DNA of 64,000 nt from Ostreiculturibacter nitratireducens (GCF_032670585.1 NZ_JAVQHL010000002.1:310001-374000), one strand, 5' to 3'. Positions 40,883-50,616 are shown, counted from the first letter of the stretch. Numbers and translations are program-made. The notes: generated by a model not told the origin, from the sequence alone.

Positions 40883-41869
40883 ATGCGCGCCAGAATCATC
40901 CTTCTATCCGCGATACTCGCCGCGCAGACCGCGTCGGCCGACGTCGTGACGGTCTCGGAAGAGGCGATCGTCGAGTGGAAGGCGGTCTACGGACAGGTCG
41001 AGACACGAGACAGAGTGCCGGCGCGTGCGCGCATCGGCGGAACCATCGTTTCGCTCGAAGTGGCCGAGGGCGATCGCGTGGAGGCCGGCCAGCGGATCGC
41101 GCTGGTCGAGGACGACAAGCTGGCCTTCCAGCTCGACTCGATCGACGCGCGGCTCGAGGCCCTGCGGGCACGCCTGGAAACGGCCAGCGCCGACCTGGAA
41201 CGCGGTCGGCAGCTTCTGGAACGGGGCGTCATCAGCACCCAGCGGCTCGACCAGTTGCAGACAGCCGTGGACGTGATCGAAGGCGATATCCGCAGCCTCG
41301 AATCCGAACGGCTCGTCATCGAACAGCAAGTCGCCGAGGGTGAAGTCCTGTCGCCCGATGCCGGCGTCGTTCTTTCCGTGCCGATCTCGCGCGGGTCCGT
41401 CATCGCGCCGGGTGAGCCGGTCGCGGTGATCGCGGGCGGCGGCGTGTTCCTGCGCCTTGCCGTGCCGGAGCGCCATGCCCGCGACCTGGCCGAGGGCGAC
41501 GAAATCGAAATCGGCTCCGGCTCGGATGACGCCGCGGAACGGCGGACCGGGCGGCTCGTGAAGCTTTACCCGCAGATCGCGGGCGGCCGTGTCGAGGCGG
41601 ATGTGGAGGTCGAGGGGCTCGACGGTCGCTACGTGGGTCTTCGCGTCCCGGTGCGCCTGCCGGTTGGGGAACGCATGGCGATCCTCGTGCCGGAGACGGC
41701 GCTGACCCGCCATGGCGGGCTGGACTTCGTCAATGTCGAAACGGCCGGAGGCGAGGCAATCGCGCGGGCCGTGGTGCCGGGGGAAACGATCAGCCGCGAC
41801 GGCGAAACCTGGCGGGAAATCCTGACCGGCCTCGAAGCCGGCGACCGGGTGGTTACCGAAAATGAGTGA
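40883..41869 (+). CDS. RND efflux periplasmic adaptor (membrane fusion protein)
   Basis: The 328-residue protein has a signal peptide (RARIILLSAILAAQTASA), a split biotinyl-lipoyl domain (GTIVSLEVAEGDRVEAGQRI and GEVLSPDAGVVLSVPISRGS) separated by a short alpha-hairpin (LETASADLERGRQLLERGVI), then beta-barrel and membrane-proximal parts. This is the HlyD/AcrA-type adaptor. The hairpin is short compared with AcrA. It overlaps the RND permease gene by 8 bp. No outer-membrane channel gene is present, so a shared TolC must be used. Confidence 0.9.
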   Translation: MRARIILLSAILAAQTASADVVTVSEEAIVEWKAVYGQVETRDRVPARARIGGTIVSLEVAEGDRVEAGQRIALVEDDKLAFQLDSIDARLEALRARLETASADLERGRQLLERGVISTQRLDQLQTAVDVIEGDIRSLESERLVIEQQVAEGEVLSPDAGVVLSVPISRGSVIAPGEPVAVIAGGGVFLRLAVPERHARDLAEGDEIEIGSGSDDAAERRTGRLVKLYPQIAGGRVEADVEVEGLDGRYVGLRVPVRLPVGERMAILVPETALTRHGGLDFVNVETAGGEAIARAVVPGETISRDGETWREILTGLEAGDRVVTENE

Positions 41870-44800
41870 AGGTGGAAACGCGCCGGACGGCGCACTTGGA
41901 CTCGCCGGCCGGCTGACGCGGGCCTTCATCGTCTCGCCGCTCACGCCGCTGCTGCTGATGGCCTCGCTCGCGATGGGCCTCATCGCGCTCGTGAGCCTTC
42001 CGCGCGAGGAGGAGCCCCAGATCTCGGTTCCGCTCGTCGACATTCACGTGCGCGCCGATGGCCTCAGGGCCGAGGACGCGGTGAAGCTTATCACCGAACC
42101 GCTTGAGACCATCGTCAAGGGGATCGACCAGGTCGAGCACGTCTATTCCGATACTCGTGACGACCGGGCCATGGTGACGGCCCGGTTCCAGGTCGGCGTG
42201 TCTTCCGACACGGCCATCCTCCGGGTGCGGGACAAGATCCTGTCGAACCTCGACCGCATCCCGGTGGGTATCCCCGAGCCGCTCGTCGTGGGCCGCGGCA
42301 TCAATGACGTCGCGATCGTCTCGCTGACATTCGCGCCCGCGCCGGGCCACGAGACCATGACGGCGGCGGACCTGACCCGCATCGCCCGCGAGGTCGAGAT
42401 CGAACTGACGCGGATCGAGGACGTCGGCCTGACCTATCTCGTCGGCGCGACCGAGGAAGCGCTTCGCGTCGCGCCTGACCCGGAGAAGCTCGCTCTCTAC
42501 GGGGTGACGCTACAGCAGCTCGCCGACAAGGTTCAGGGTGCGAACAGCGCCGCTGCCGCGGGCCTCATCCGTGACGAAGGCGAACAGATCGGCCTCGTCA
42601 TCGGCAAGACGCTGGCGACGACCGAAGAAATCGGCAACCTCGAACTGACGACGCGGGACGGGCGGACCGTCTACGTGCGTGACGTCGCCGAAGTGGAGTT
42701 CGTCTCCGACCTCGACGAGGCGCATGTCGCCACCCTTGCGCACGGCGAGGATGGCGCCGTCGTCCGGCGGCCCGCCGTGACGCTGGCGCTGGCCAAGCGC
42801 GCGGGTGCGAACGCCGTGACCGTGGCGGAGGAGATCCTGCATCGCACCCATGCGATGGAAGGCAAACTCATCCCCGAAAGCGTCACGATCGAGGTCACGC
42901 GCGACTACGGCGAGACCGCGAACGAGAAGGCGAACGAGCTCCTCTTCCACCTTGGGCTCGCGACCGTGTCCATCGTCGCGCTGGTATTCATCGCCATCGG
43001 CTGGCGCGAGGCTGTCGTCGTGGCGGTCGTGATCCCGGTCACGATCCTCCTCACGCTCTTCGCGGCCTGGATCATGGGCTACACGCTGAACCGGGTGTCA
43101 CTCTTCGCGCTGATCTTCTCGATCGGTATCCTCGTGGACGACGCCATCGTCGTGATCGAGAACATCGCCCGACACTGGGGCATGAAGCGGCAGAGCAAGA
43201 GCCCGATCGGCGCGGCGATCGCCGCAGTGGCGGAGGTCGGCAACCCCACGATCGTCGCGACGCTGACGGTCGTCGTGGCGCTTCTGCCGATGCTCTTCGT
43301 GTCGGGGCTGATGGGGCCCTACATGAGCCCGATCCCGGCGAACGCTTCGGCGGCGATGATCTTCTCGTTCTTCGTGGCCGTGATGATCACGCCCTGGCTC
43401 ATGGTGAAGATCGCGGGGCGCGTCGATCATTCGGCCCATGGCGAACACGACGGCCATCCGGGCGGCGGTCTCGGCCGGTTCTATGCCGCCATCGCCCGGC
43501 CGCTCTTGCGCGGCAAGGGGCGGAGCCTGATCTTCCTGATCCTCGTCGCGGTCCTGTCGTTCGGGTCGCTCGCGCTGCTCTACACGCGCGACGTGACGGT
43601 GAAGCTCCTTCCGTTCGACAACAAGTCGGAGCTTTCGGTCATCGTCGACATGCCCGAAGGGACCTCGGTCGAGGCGACGGACGGCGTCGCGCAGGAAGCC
43701 GCGCGCATCGCGCTCGGCCTCGAAGAGGTTATCTCGGCCCAGACCCATGCGGGAACGGCCTCGCCCTTCAACTTCAACGGGCTGGTGCGGCACTACTACC
43801 TCCGCCAGAACCCGGAGATGGGAGAAGTCGCGATCAACCTCGAAGGCAAGGCCGAGCGTGACCGGACGAGCCACGAGATCGCGCTCGAACTGCGCGAACG
43901 GCTTGCCGAGGAGCTCCAGCTGCCGGAAGGCGCCGTCCTGAAGGTGGTCGAGCCCCCGCCGGGTCCGCCGGTGATCTCGACCCTTCTGGCCGAGATCTAC
44001 GGCCCCGACGCCGAAACCCGGCGCGAGGTCGCGCGGAAGGTGCGCCAGGCCTTCGAGGAAGTCGATTTCATCGTCGACGCCGACGACAGCTTCGGCGAGC
44101 AGCCCCGGCGGCTCAGGGTCGAACTGTCGCCGAGCGACATGGATTACTTCCAGGTGCAGGAACGAGACGCGCTCGACACGCTTCGCCTCCTGAACTCCAC
44201 GACCACGGTCGGCTACTCGCACCGCGGCGAAGGCCGCAGGCCGATCCCGATCGTCGTGTCGCGTGCCCGCGAAGACCGCGTGATGGATGAAACCGCGCTG
44301 TCGACCCCGGTGCCCGCGAACGCGCTGCCCGGCGCGCGCGGCGTCGTGGAGCTTGGCGACATCGTGCGCGTGACGGAGGAGGAGGGCTCCTACCCCGTGT
44401 TCCGCCATAACGGCTACGACGCGATCATGGTCACGGGCGAGCTTGCCGGAGACTTCGAGGCGCCGCTTTATGGCATGCTCGCGGTCGCAGAGCGGATCGA
44501 CGCGATGGACTGGGAGGGGCTGGAGAAACCCGAGATCCGGCTTCACGGCCAGCCCGAGGAAACCGACCATCCCGTCCTTCTCTGGGACGGCGAATGGGAG
44601 GTGACCTGGGTGACCTTCCGGGACATGGGCGCGGCCTTCGCGGTGGCCCTTCTCGGGATCTACATCCTCGTCGTCGCGCAGTTCGGCTCGTTCCGCCTGC
44701 CGCTGGTGATCCTGACCCCGGTTCCGCTGACCTTCCTCGGGATCATGGGCGGGCACTGGGTCTTCAACGCGCCGTTCTCGGCCACGTCGATGATCGGGTT

Positions 44801-45086
44801 CATCGCGCTGGCGGGTATCATCGTGCGGAACTCGATCCTTCTCGTCGACTTCATCCGCCACGCCGATCCCGACAAGCGGGTGACGGTGGACATCCTGATC
44901 GAAGCGGGCGCGACCCGGTTCAAGCCGATCCTCCTGACGGCGATCGCCGCGATGATCGGCGCGGTCGTGATCCTGTTCGACCCGATCTTCCAGGGCCTCG
45001 CGATCTCGCTTCTGTTCGGGCTACTGTCCTCCACCGCTCTCACGGTGCTGGTGATCCCGGCGATCTACAGGCTCTTCAAGACCTGA
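41862..45086 (+). CDS. RND efflux permease (HAE1-like, AcrB/MexF family)
   Basis: The 1074-residue permease has about 12 membrane helices in two halves and two large periplasmic loops. TM4 carries the proton-relay Asp pair in SIGILVDDAIVVIENIARHW, and GFIALAGIIVRNSILLVDFI is the corresponding helix in the second half. The N-terminal SLPREEEPQISVPLVDIHV segment fits the broad-specificity efflux clade often labelled acriflavin resistance. It exports a hydrophobic or toxic compound with its adaptor, driven by protons; the substrate is unknown. A strong terminator follows 22 bp after the stop. Confidence 0.93.
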   Translation: MSEGGNAPDGALGLAGRLTRAFIVSPLTPLLLMASLAMGLIALVSLPREEEPQISVPLVDIHVRADGLRAEDAVKLITEPLETIVKGIDQVEHVYSDTRDDRAMVTARFQVGVSSDTAILRVRDKILSNLDRIPVGIPEPLVVGRGINDVAIVSLTFAPAPGHETMTAADLTRIAREVEIELTRIEDVGLTYLVGATEEALRVAPDPEKLALYGVTLQQLADKVQGANSAAAAGLIRDEGEQIGLVIGKTLATTEEIGNLELTTRDGRTVYVRDVAEVEFVSDLDEAHVATLAHGEDGAVVRRPAVTLALAKRAGANAVTVAEEILHRTHAMEGKLIPESVTIEVTRDYGETANEKANELLFHLGLATVSIVALVFIAIGWREAVVVAVVIPVTILLTLFAAWIMGYTLNRVSLFALIFSIGILVDDAIVVIENIARHWGMKRQSKSPIGAAIAAVAEVGNPTIVATLTVVVALLPMLFVSGLMGPYMSPIPANASAAMIFSFFVAVMITPWLMVKIAGRVDHSAHGEHDGHPGGGLGRFYAAIARPLLRGKGRSLIFLILVAVLSFGSLALLYTRDVTVKLLPFDNKSELSVIVDMPEGTSVEATDGVAQEAARIALGLEEVISAQTHAGTASPFNFNGLVRHYYLRQNPEMGEVAINLEGKAERDRTSHEIALELRERLAEELQLPEGAVLKVVEPPPGPPVISTLLAEIYGPDAETRREVARKVRQAFEEVDFIVDADDSFGEQPRRLRVELSPSDMDYFQVQERDALDTLRLLNSTTTVGYSHRGEGRRPIPIVVSRAREDRVMDETALSTPVPANALPGARGVVELGDIVRVTEEEGSYPVFRHNGYDAIMVTGELAGDFEAPLYGMLAVAERIDAMDWEGLEKPEIRLHGQPEETDHPVLLWDGEWEVTWVTFRDMGAAFAVALLGIYILVVAQFGSFRLPLVILTPVPLTFLGIMGGHWVFNAPFSATSMIGFIALAGIIVRNSILLVDFIRHADPDKRVTVDILIEAGATRFKPILLTAIAAMIGAVVILFDPIFQGLAISLLFGLLSSTALTVLVIPAIYRLFKT

Positions 45087-45108
45087 GGCAATTTCCATGA
45101 AACGGCTT

Positions 45109-45145
45109 CGTGGCCCGGCACCCCCTGCCGGGCCACGTTTCTTTC
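45109..45145 (+). terminator. Terminator of the RND operon
   Basis: A perfect 12-bp stem CGTGGCCCGGCA-CCCCC-TGCCGGGCCACG (45109-45137) followed by TTTCTTTC. Confidence 0.92.
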
Positions 45146-45164
45146 ATTCGGTCACTACAGAAAT

Positions 45165-45178
45165 TTAACCTAGGTCAA
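45165..45178. promoter_or_regulatory. FNR/FixK-like box, one mismatch, upstream of the sugar ABC operon
   Basis: TTAAC-CTAG-GTCAA differs from TTGAC-N4-GTCAA at one base. It lies 155-168 bp upstream of the substrate-binding-protein gene; a CATGAT sequence at 45204-45209 could be a -10. Confidence 0.3.
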
Positions 45179-45332
45179 GGCGGCGCCGATTTTCAGCCTC
45201 CACCATGATCGAGCGAGCATTGGCGGCGGACCGTCAAGCGTGCCCTGCGCGGGGACATCCCGGCGAAGGGCATCCATGGCGTAGGAATCCGCCCGTTGTG
45301 AGAAGGCTCGCAGATGGAGGAGAGGAAAGCCA

Positions 45333-46586
45333 ATGACCGCATACAGACACGTATTTGCCGCCCTGGCCGTTGCCGGCGGCATCACTGCCAGCGGCGCCCA
45401 CGCGCAAGGCACCGTCGAGGTGCTGCATTGGTGGACGTCCGGTGGCGAAGCCAAGGCCGTCGGCGAACTGAAAAGCGCCTTTGAAGGGCGCGGCGGTACC
45501 TGGATCGATTCGCCGATCGCAGGCGGTGGCGGCGATGCCGCGATGACCGCGCTGCGTGCGCGCGTCGTCGCAGGCAACCCGCCGACAGCCGTCCAGCTGA
45601 AAGGCCCGGGCATCCAGGAGTGGGCGCGCGAGGGTGCGCTGAACGACGTCGACGCCGTGGCCCAGGAAGAGAACTGGGACGGCGTGCTGCCTCCGGTGCT
45701 TGCCGGGATCATGAAATACGAGGGCAAGTATGTCGCCGCTCCGGTGAACATCCACCGCGTCGACTGGCTCTGGGCGAGCCCATCGGCACTCGAAAAGGCC
45801 GGCATCACCGAAATGCCGACGACCTGGGATGAATTCAACGCGGCGGCCGACAAGCTTCAGGCGGCGGGCATCATCCCGCTCGCGCATGGCGGCCAGCCCT
45901 GGCAGGACGCGACCGTCTTCGAGGACGTCGTCCTCGGCGTGGGCGGCGCGGAGTTCTATCGCAAGGCTCTCGTCGAACTCGATCAGGAAGCCCTGAAGAG
46001 CGACACGATGGTCGCGGCCTTCGATCAGCTCCGGAAGCTTCGGGGCTATGTCGATCCGAACTTCTCGGGCCGTGACTGGAACCTTGCGACGGCCATGGTG
46101 ATCCGTGGCGAGGCCGGCTTCCAGATCATGGGTGACTGGGCCAAGGGCGAATTCCTCGCCGCGGGGCTCGAACCGGGCAAGGACTTTCTCTGCGCCCCGA
46201 CGCCGGGGAACGGCTACGTCCTGAACTCTGACAGCTTCACCTTCTTCAAGGTGCAGGGCGAGGAGAACATCCAGGGTCAGCAGGTTCTGGCGAGCCTCAT
46301 CATGTCGCCGGACTTCCAGAAGATCTTCAACCTCGCCAAAGGCTCGATCCCGGCGCGGACGGATGTGCCTCTGGACGAATTCGACGAATGCGCCAAGCGG
46401 TCTCACGCCGACCTCGTCGCCGCGATCGAGAACGACACCCTCGTGCCCTCGATGGCGCACGAGATGGCCATCCCGCGGTCGATCCGGGGTGAGTTCCTCG
46501 ACCTCGTGACGGCGTTCTTCAACTCCGACATGAGCTCGCAGGACGCGGTCGAGCAGCTTGCCGCTGCCATCGAACGCGTGCAGTGA
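45333..46586 (+). CDS. Sugar ABC transporter substrate-binding protein (glucose/mannose type)
   Basis: The 417-residue protein has a signal peptide (VFAALAVAGGITASGAHA, cleavage near residue 24) and a family 1 binding-protein fold beginning GTVEVLHWWTSGGEAKAVGE. NIHRVDWLWASPSALEKAGI and GFQIMGDWAKGEF fit the GtsA-like glucose/mannose group of Pseudomonas and Rhodobacteraceae. It captures sugar in the periplasm for the two permeases and ATPase encoded next. The sugar itself is not proven. A hairpin follows 8 bp after the stop, likely allowing this abundant subunit to be made in excess. Confidence 0.9.
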   Translation: MTAYRHVFAALAVAGGITASGAHAQGTVEVLHWWTSGGEAKAVGELKSAFEGRGGTWIDSPIAGGGGDAAMTALRARVVAGNPPTAVQLKGPGIQEWAREGALNDVDAVAQEENWDGVLPPVLAGIMKYEGKYVAAPVNIHRVDWLWASPSALEKAGITEMPTTWDEFNAAADKLQAAGIIPLAHGGQPWQDATVFEDVVLGVGGAEFYRKALVELDQEALKSDTMVAAFDQLRKLRGYVDPNFSGRDWNLATAMVIRGEAGFQIMGDWAKGEFLAAGLEPGKDFLCAPTPGNGYVLNSDSFTFFKVQGEENIQGQQVLASLIMSPDFQKIFNLAKGSIPARTDVPLDEFDECAKRSHADLVAAIENDTLVPSMAHEMAIPRSIRGEFLDLVTAFFNSDMSSQDAVEQLAAAIERVQ

Positions 46587-46594
46587 CAAGGAAA

Positions 46595-46621
46595 GGTCCG
46601 GGGCCGACGAGGCCCCGGACC
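46595..46621 (+). promoter_or_regulatory. Intercistronic hairpin after the sugar-binding-protein gene
   Basis: A perfect 11-bp stem GGTCCGGGGCC-GACGA-GGCCCCGGACC with no T-run fills the 45-bp gap before the permease gene. It likely protects the upstream mRNA 3' end or attenuates read-through, giving more binding protein than membrane subunits. Confidence 0.6.
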
Positions 46622-46631
46622 GATCACCGAC

Positions 46632-47534
46632 ATGGCAGGTGAAGCAAGCACATCGGGTGGGATCGGCCAGCGGCTCGAGCGCTGGCTTCCTCAGATCGTC
46701 GTTTCTCCGCTTTTCGCGCTCAGTCTTTTCTTCGTCTACGGGTTCATCCTGTGGACGGTCTACATCTCTTTCACGAGGTCCGGCGTCCTGCCGAACTACA
46801 CCTTCGAAGGCATCGTGCAGTACGAAAGGCTCTGGTCGACGCCGCGCTGGCACGTCGCGCTGTCGAACCTCGTCGTGTTCTCCGTCCTCTTCATCGGCCT
46901 CTGCCTCGTGATCGGCATGCTGCTGGCGATCCTCCTCGACCAGAGGATCCGCATCGAGGGCGTGATCCGGACGATCTACCTGTACCCGATGGCGCTTTCG
47001 TTCATCGTGACCGGGACCGTCTGGAAATGGATCCTGAACCCCGGCCTCGGGATCGAGCGCCTGATGCGCCAGGCGGGGTTCGAGAACTTCACCTTCGACT
47101 GGCTCGTGAACCCCAATTTCGCGATCTACACGATCGTCATCGCCGGGGTCTGGCAGTCCTCGGGCTACGCGATGGCGCTGTTCCTCGCGGGGCTCAGATC
47201 GGTTGACGACGAGGTCCTCAAAGCCGCCGCGATCGACGGGGCGGGTGCCTTCCGGACCTACTTCAGCATCGTCCTTCCGATGATGCGGCCGGTCTTCATG
47301 TCGACGGTCATCATTCTCGCCCACCTTGCGATCAAGAGCTTCGACCTCGTCGTGGCCCTCACGGGCGGCGGCCCCGGCTATGCCACCGACATGCCGGCAA
47401 CGTTCATGTATTCCTTCGCCTTCCAGCGCAGCGAACTGGGCGTCGCGGCCGCGAGCGCGGTCATGATGCTCGTCACGATCATCGCGATCATCGTGCCCTA
47501 CCTCTATTCCGAACTTCGGAGGGATCAGCGGTGA
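46632..47534 (+). CDS. Sugar ABC transporter permease 1 (MalF/GtsB type)
   Basis: The 300-residue protein has six membrane helices, starting with QIVVSPLFALSLFFVYGFIL, and the cytoplasmic EAA loop EVLKAAAIDGAGAFRTYFSI followed by VLPMMRP, the contact site for the ATPase. Its length is typical of MalF-type permeases lacking extra periplasmic loops. It pairs with the following permease, whose start overlaps its stop by 4 bp. Confidence 0.93.
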   Translation: MAGEASTSGGIGQRLERWLPQIVVSPLFALSLFFVYGFILWTVYISFTRSGVLPNYTFEGIVQYERLWSTPRWHVALSNLVVFSVLFIGLCLVIGMLLAILLDQRIRIEGVIRTIYLYPMALSFIVTGTVWKWILNPGLGIERLMRQAGFENFTFDWLVNPNFAIYTIVIAGVWQSSGYAMALFLAGLRSVDDEVLKAAAIDGAGAFRTYFSIVLPMMRPVFMSTVIILAHLAIKSFDLVVALTGGGPGYATDMPATFMYSFAFQRSELGVAAASAVMMLVTIIAIIVPYLYSELRRDQR

Positions 47535-48424
47535 GCGCGCGCGACCAGAGCGGCATCGTCCGGCGGGGCGGAATCGGCCAGCGGCTCCAGCGCGCGACGC
47601 TGTTCGCGCTTCTGGGGCTCTTCTGCCTCTATTACCTCGCGCCCCTCGTCGTGATGATCTCGACCTCCCTGAAATCGCTCGACGAGATCCGCGGCGGATC
47701 CCTCGTGAGCCTCCCGCAGGAGATTACCTTCGCGGCCTGGGGCAAAGCCTGGAACGAGGCCTGCGTCGGCGTGCGCTGCAACGGGCTGGAGCCATATGTC
47801 TGGAACTCGGTCATGATGGTCGTGCCGGCCGTCTTCGTCTCGACCTTCCTCGGGGCGATAAACGGCTATGCGCTGACGAAGTGGCGCTTCCGCGGGGCGG
47901 ACATCATCTTCGCGCTGATCCTCTTCGGCGCCTTCATCCCGTTCCAGGTGATCCTTCTGCCGATGGCCCGGACGCTCGGCCTCATGGGGCTGGCGGGGAC
48001 GATCCCGGGCCTCATCCTCGTTCACACGGTCTACGGCCTCGCCTTCACGACGCTCTTCTTCCGCAACTTCTTCATCGGCGTCTCGGACGGCATCGTGCAG
48101 GCCGCCAAGGTGGACGGGGCGGGCTTCTTCGGCATCTTCTTCCGGATCATCCTGCCGATGTCGATCCCCGCGATCGTCGTCACCGTGATCTGGCAGTTCA
48201 CCCAGATATGGAACGACTTCCTGTTCGGCATCGCCTTCACCGTGGGCGAGAGCAACCCGGTGACGGTGGCCCTGAACAACGTGGTGATGACCTCGACCGG
48301 AGTGAAGGAATACAATGTCGACATGGCCGCAGCGATCATCGCGGCGCTGCCGACGCTTCTGGTCTACGTGGTGGCCGGGGCCTATTTCGTGCGCGGCCTC
48401 GCCGCCGGAGCCGTGAAGGGATAG
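47531..48424 (+). CDS. Sugar ABC transporter permease 2 (MalG/GtsC type)
   Basis: The 297-residue protein (GTG start at 47531 overlapping the upstream stop) has six membrane helices, first ALLGLFCLYYLAPLVVMIST, and the EAA loop DGIVQAAKVDGAGFFGIFFR with IILPMSIP. The periplasmic loop includes EACVGVRCNGLEPYVWNSV with two Cys. It is the second half of the permease heterodimer. The ATPase gene starts 2 bp after its stop. Confidence 0.93.
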   Translation: MSARDQSGIVRRGGIGQRLQRATLFALLGLFCLYYLAPLVVMISTSLKSLDEIRGGSLVSLPQEITFAAWGKAWNEACVGVRCNGLEPYVWNSVMMVVPAVFVSTFLGAINGYALTKWRFRGADIIFALILFGAFIPFQVILLPMARTLGLMGLAGTIPGLILVHTVYGLAFTTLFFRNFFIGVSDGIVQAAKVDGAGFFGIFFRIILPMSIPAIVVTVIWQFTQIWNDFLFGIAFTVGESNPVTVALNNVVMTSTGVKEYNVDMAAAIIAALPTLLVYVVAGAYFVRGLAAGAVKG

Positions 48425-48426
48425 CG

Positions 48427-49536
48427 ATGTCGGGAATCCGTCTTGATAAGGTCTGCAAGAACTTCGGCGCCACCGAGGTGATCAAGGGCATCGACCTCGA
48501 GATCGAGCCGGGGGAGTTCGTGGTTCTCGTCGGCCCGTCGGGCTGCGGCAAGTCCACGCTTCTGAACCTGATCGCCGGGCTCGAGACGCTTACCTCCGGC
48601 AACATCTTCATCGGCGACCGCAAGGTGAACGAGGTGCCGCCGCGCGACCGTGACATCGCGATGGTGTTCCAGTCCTACGCGCTCTACCCGACCAAGACCG
48701 TGCGCGAGAACATCACCTTCGGCATGGAAACGCGGCGCATCCCTCGGGACGTGCAGGATGCCGCGGTGAAGGAATTCGCCACGCTCCTGCAGATCGACAA
48801 GCTTCTGGCGCGCAAGCCGGGCCAGCTTTCGGGCGGGCAGCGGCAGCGCGTGGCGATGGGGCGCGCGCTGGTCAGGAAGCCGGACGTGTTCCTGTTCGAC
48901 GAACCTCTGTCGAACCTCGACGCGAAGCTCCGGATTGAGATGCGGACGGAGATCAAGAAGCTGCACCAGCGGCTCGGGAAGACCTCGGTCTACGTGACGC
49001 ATGACCAGATCGAGGCGATGACGCTGGCCACGCGGATCGCGGTGATGGACCTCGGCCATATCCGCCAGTTCGCGGACCCGGCGACGGTCTACGAGGACCC
49101 GGCCGATCTGTTCGTCGCGGGCTTCATGGGGTCGCCACCCATGAACATGATCCCGGGCAAGCTCGTGCGGGAGGACGGGATGCATGTCGATTGCGGCGGG
49201 AATGGCGGGACGCCGATGCGGTTTCCTCTGCCGGACGCGATCGCGAGGCGCGTGGCCGACCAAGAGGGCATGGATGTCGTCCTCGGCCTCCGTCCCGAGA
49301 CGATCTTCGCTGCGGGGACGGAACTGCCCGGCCCGAACCGCTACATCTTCGAGCGCCCCGTCGTCGTCGAGGAGCCGACCGGCCCGGACACCATGATCGT
49401 CTTCGAGATCGCGGGGCTCGACCTCATCGCGCGGGTCAGGCCGCAGGACGGGAAGCCCCAGGGCACCCCGTTCCGCTTCGAGGTGGAGATGGACCGCGCG
49501 AAGCTTTTCGACGCGAAGACGGGATTGCGCCTCTGA
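48427..49536 (+). CDS. Sugar ABC transporter ATPase (MalK/UgpC type)
   Basis: The 369-residue protein has Walker A LVGPSGCGKSTLLNLIAGLE, Q-loop VFQSYALYPTKTVREN, signature LSGGQRQRVAMGRAL, Walker B VFLFDEPLSNLDAKLR and H-loop VYVTHDQIEAMTL. The C-terminal OB-fold regulatory region (VLGLRPETIF, EVEMDRAKLFDAKTGLRL) is typical of the CUT1 MalK family. It energises sugar import by the two permeases encoded just upstream. ATG 48427 is the family start; longer in-frame starts lie inside the permease gene. Confidence 0.95.
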   Translation: MSGIRLDKVCKNFGATEVIKGIDLEIEPGEFVVLVGPSGCGKSTLLNLIAGLETLTSGNIFIGDRKVNEVPPRDRDIAMVFQSYALYPTKTVRENITFGMETRRIPRDVQDAAVKEFATLLQIDKLLARKPGQLSGGQRQRVAMGRALVRKPDVFLFDEPLSNLDAKLRIEMRTEIKKLHQRLGKTSVYVTHDQIEAMTLATRIAVMDLGHIRQFADPATVYEDPADLFVAGFMGSPPMNMIPGKLVREDGMHVDCGGNGGTPMRFPLPDAIARRVADQEGMDVVLGLRPETIFAAGTELPGPNRYIFERPVVVEEPTGPDTMIVFEIAGLDLIARVRPQDGKPQGTPFRFEVEMDRAKLFDAKTGLRL

Positions 49537-49563
49537 CGCGGGCGCGCTGGCCCGTTGCCGGGT

Positions 49564-50583
49564 TCATTCCGCCTCGTCGCCCGACGTGCCGTGGAACGCG
49601 TCATCCACCTCTCGCAGGAGCGTTTCGTCCTCGCCAGTGTAGCGGGACGAGAAATGGAACGGCTCGACCCGCTTGACGCCGGCCGCCCGCGCAAGTTCGC
49701 CCGCCTGCTTCGTCGTGAGATGCGCGCGATCGGACGCGAACTCGGTGTCTCTCCTGGCGAAGGTCGCCTCGATGAACAGCGTGTCGGCATTCTTGACGAG
49801 CTTGACGATCGACGCTGCGTTCGCGGGGTTGTACGCGGCGTCCGTCACATAGGCGACCTTCTGCCCGGGCGTGATCGAGACGATGTTCTCGCGCAGGAAG
49901 CCGAGCGGAAGCGTGTCTGTGTCGGAGTTCGTCCTCTCCACCTGGATCGGCGTGTCGTCGTCGAGGTCATCGTAGATCGCGGCCTTCATCGTGTTGAGCC
50001 AGGGGCCGATTGTCAGGCCAAGCTCCGCAAGGCGGTTCTTCCAGACGTTGACATGTTCGGTTTCCTGCAGCGCGAAACCGAGACACGGCGTCCGGTGTTC
50101 CAGTTCGGCGAAGCGAACGCGGAGAGAGGTCTCGTCGAGGAGCACCCCGTTCCTGACCTGAATGTCCTGCTCGTCCTGTCGGCAGAAGCTGTTCCGCAGG
50201 CCGAACCGGGCGCGCCGCCCCTCGCCGGAGCCCGCCACCTCCGTTACGGTGAACACGAGATCGACGCGGAAGCGCTCGGTCAGGTTCCAGGTGTAGCCGT
50301 TCAGCTTCGCCTCGACCCGGTCGATGAAGCCAGGCGGGCCGTAGAGCCGAATGCGTTTTTCCCGGCCGACATAGAGCCGAAGGAGCTGATCGAAGCCGAT
50401 GAAATGATCGATGTGGGTGTGCGAGACGAAGACGTCGCTGAGCCGCAGCGCCTCTCGCGGCGGCAGGCCGGAGATGTCGCCGAGGTCGAACATGATCGCC
50501 CGGCGTTCCATCAGGAAATCGACATAAACCGCAGCGTCGCCGAAGCGGTCGTTGACAAGGGAGGGGAAGAATCTGGGCCGCAT
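49564..50583 (-). CDS. RNase Z-like metallo-beta-lactamase-fold hydrolase
   Basis: The 339-residue protein has the MBL metal motif VSHTHIDHFIGFDQLLRL near residues 53-70, an upstream FDLGDISGL strand, YVTDAAYNPANA as a later Asp site and VEPFHFSSRYTG with the distal His. This organisation resembles tRNase Z-type enzymes, but the long middle domain is unlike canonical RNase Z exosites, so tRNA 3' processing is only one possibility. It is convergent with the sugar ABC ATPase (27-bp gap) and divergent from the cheR-type gene (33-bp gap between starts). Confidence 0.8.
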   Translation of the reverse strand: MRPRFFPSLVNDRFGDAAVYVDFLMERRAIMFDLGDISGLPPREALRLSDVFVSHTHIDHFIGFDQLLRLYVGREKRIRLYGPPGFIDRVEAKLNGYTWNLTERFRVDLVFTVTEVAGSGEGRRARFGLRNSFCRQDEQDIQVRNGVLLDETSLRVRFAELEHRTPCLGFALQETEHVNVWKNRLAELGLTIGPWLNTMKAAIYDDLDDDTPIQVERTNSDTDTLPLGFLRENIVSITPGQKVAYVTDAAYNPANAASIVKLVKNADTLFIEATFARRDTEFASDRAHLTTKQAGELARAAGVKRVEPFHFSSRYTGEDETLLREVDDAFHGTSGDEAE

Positions 50584-50616
50584 GACGAAAGACTAGACTC
50601 GGTGTGGCGGGGTTCC

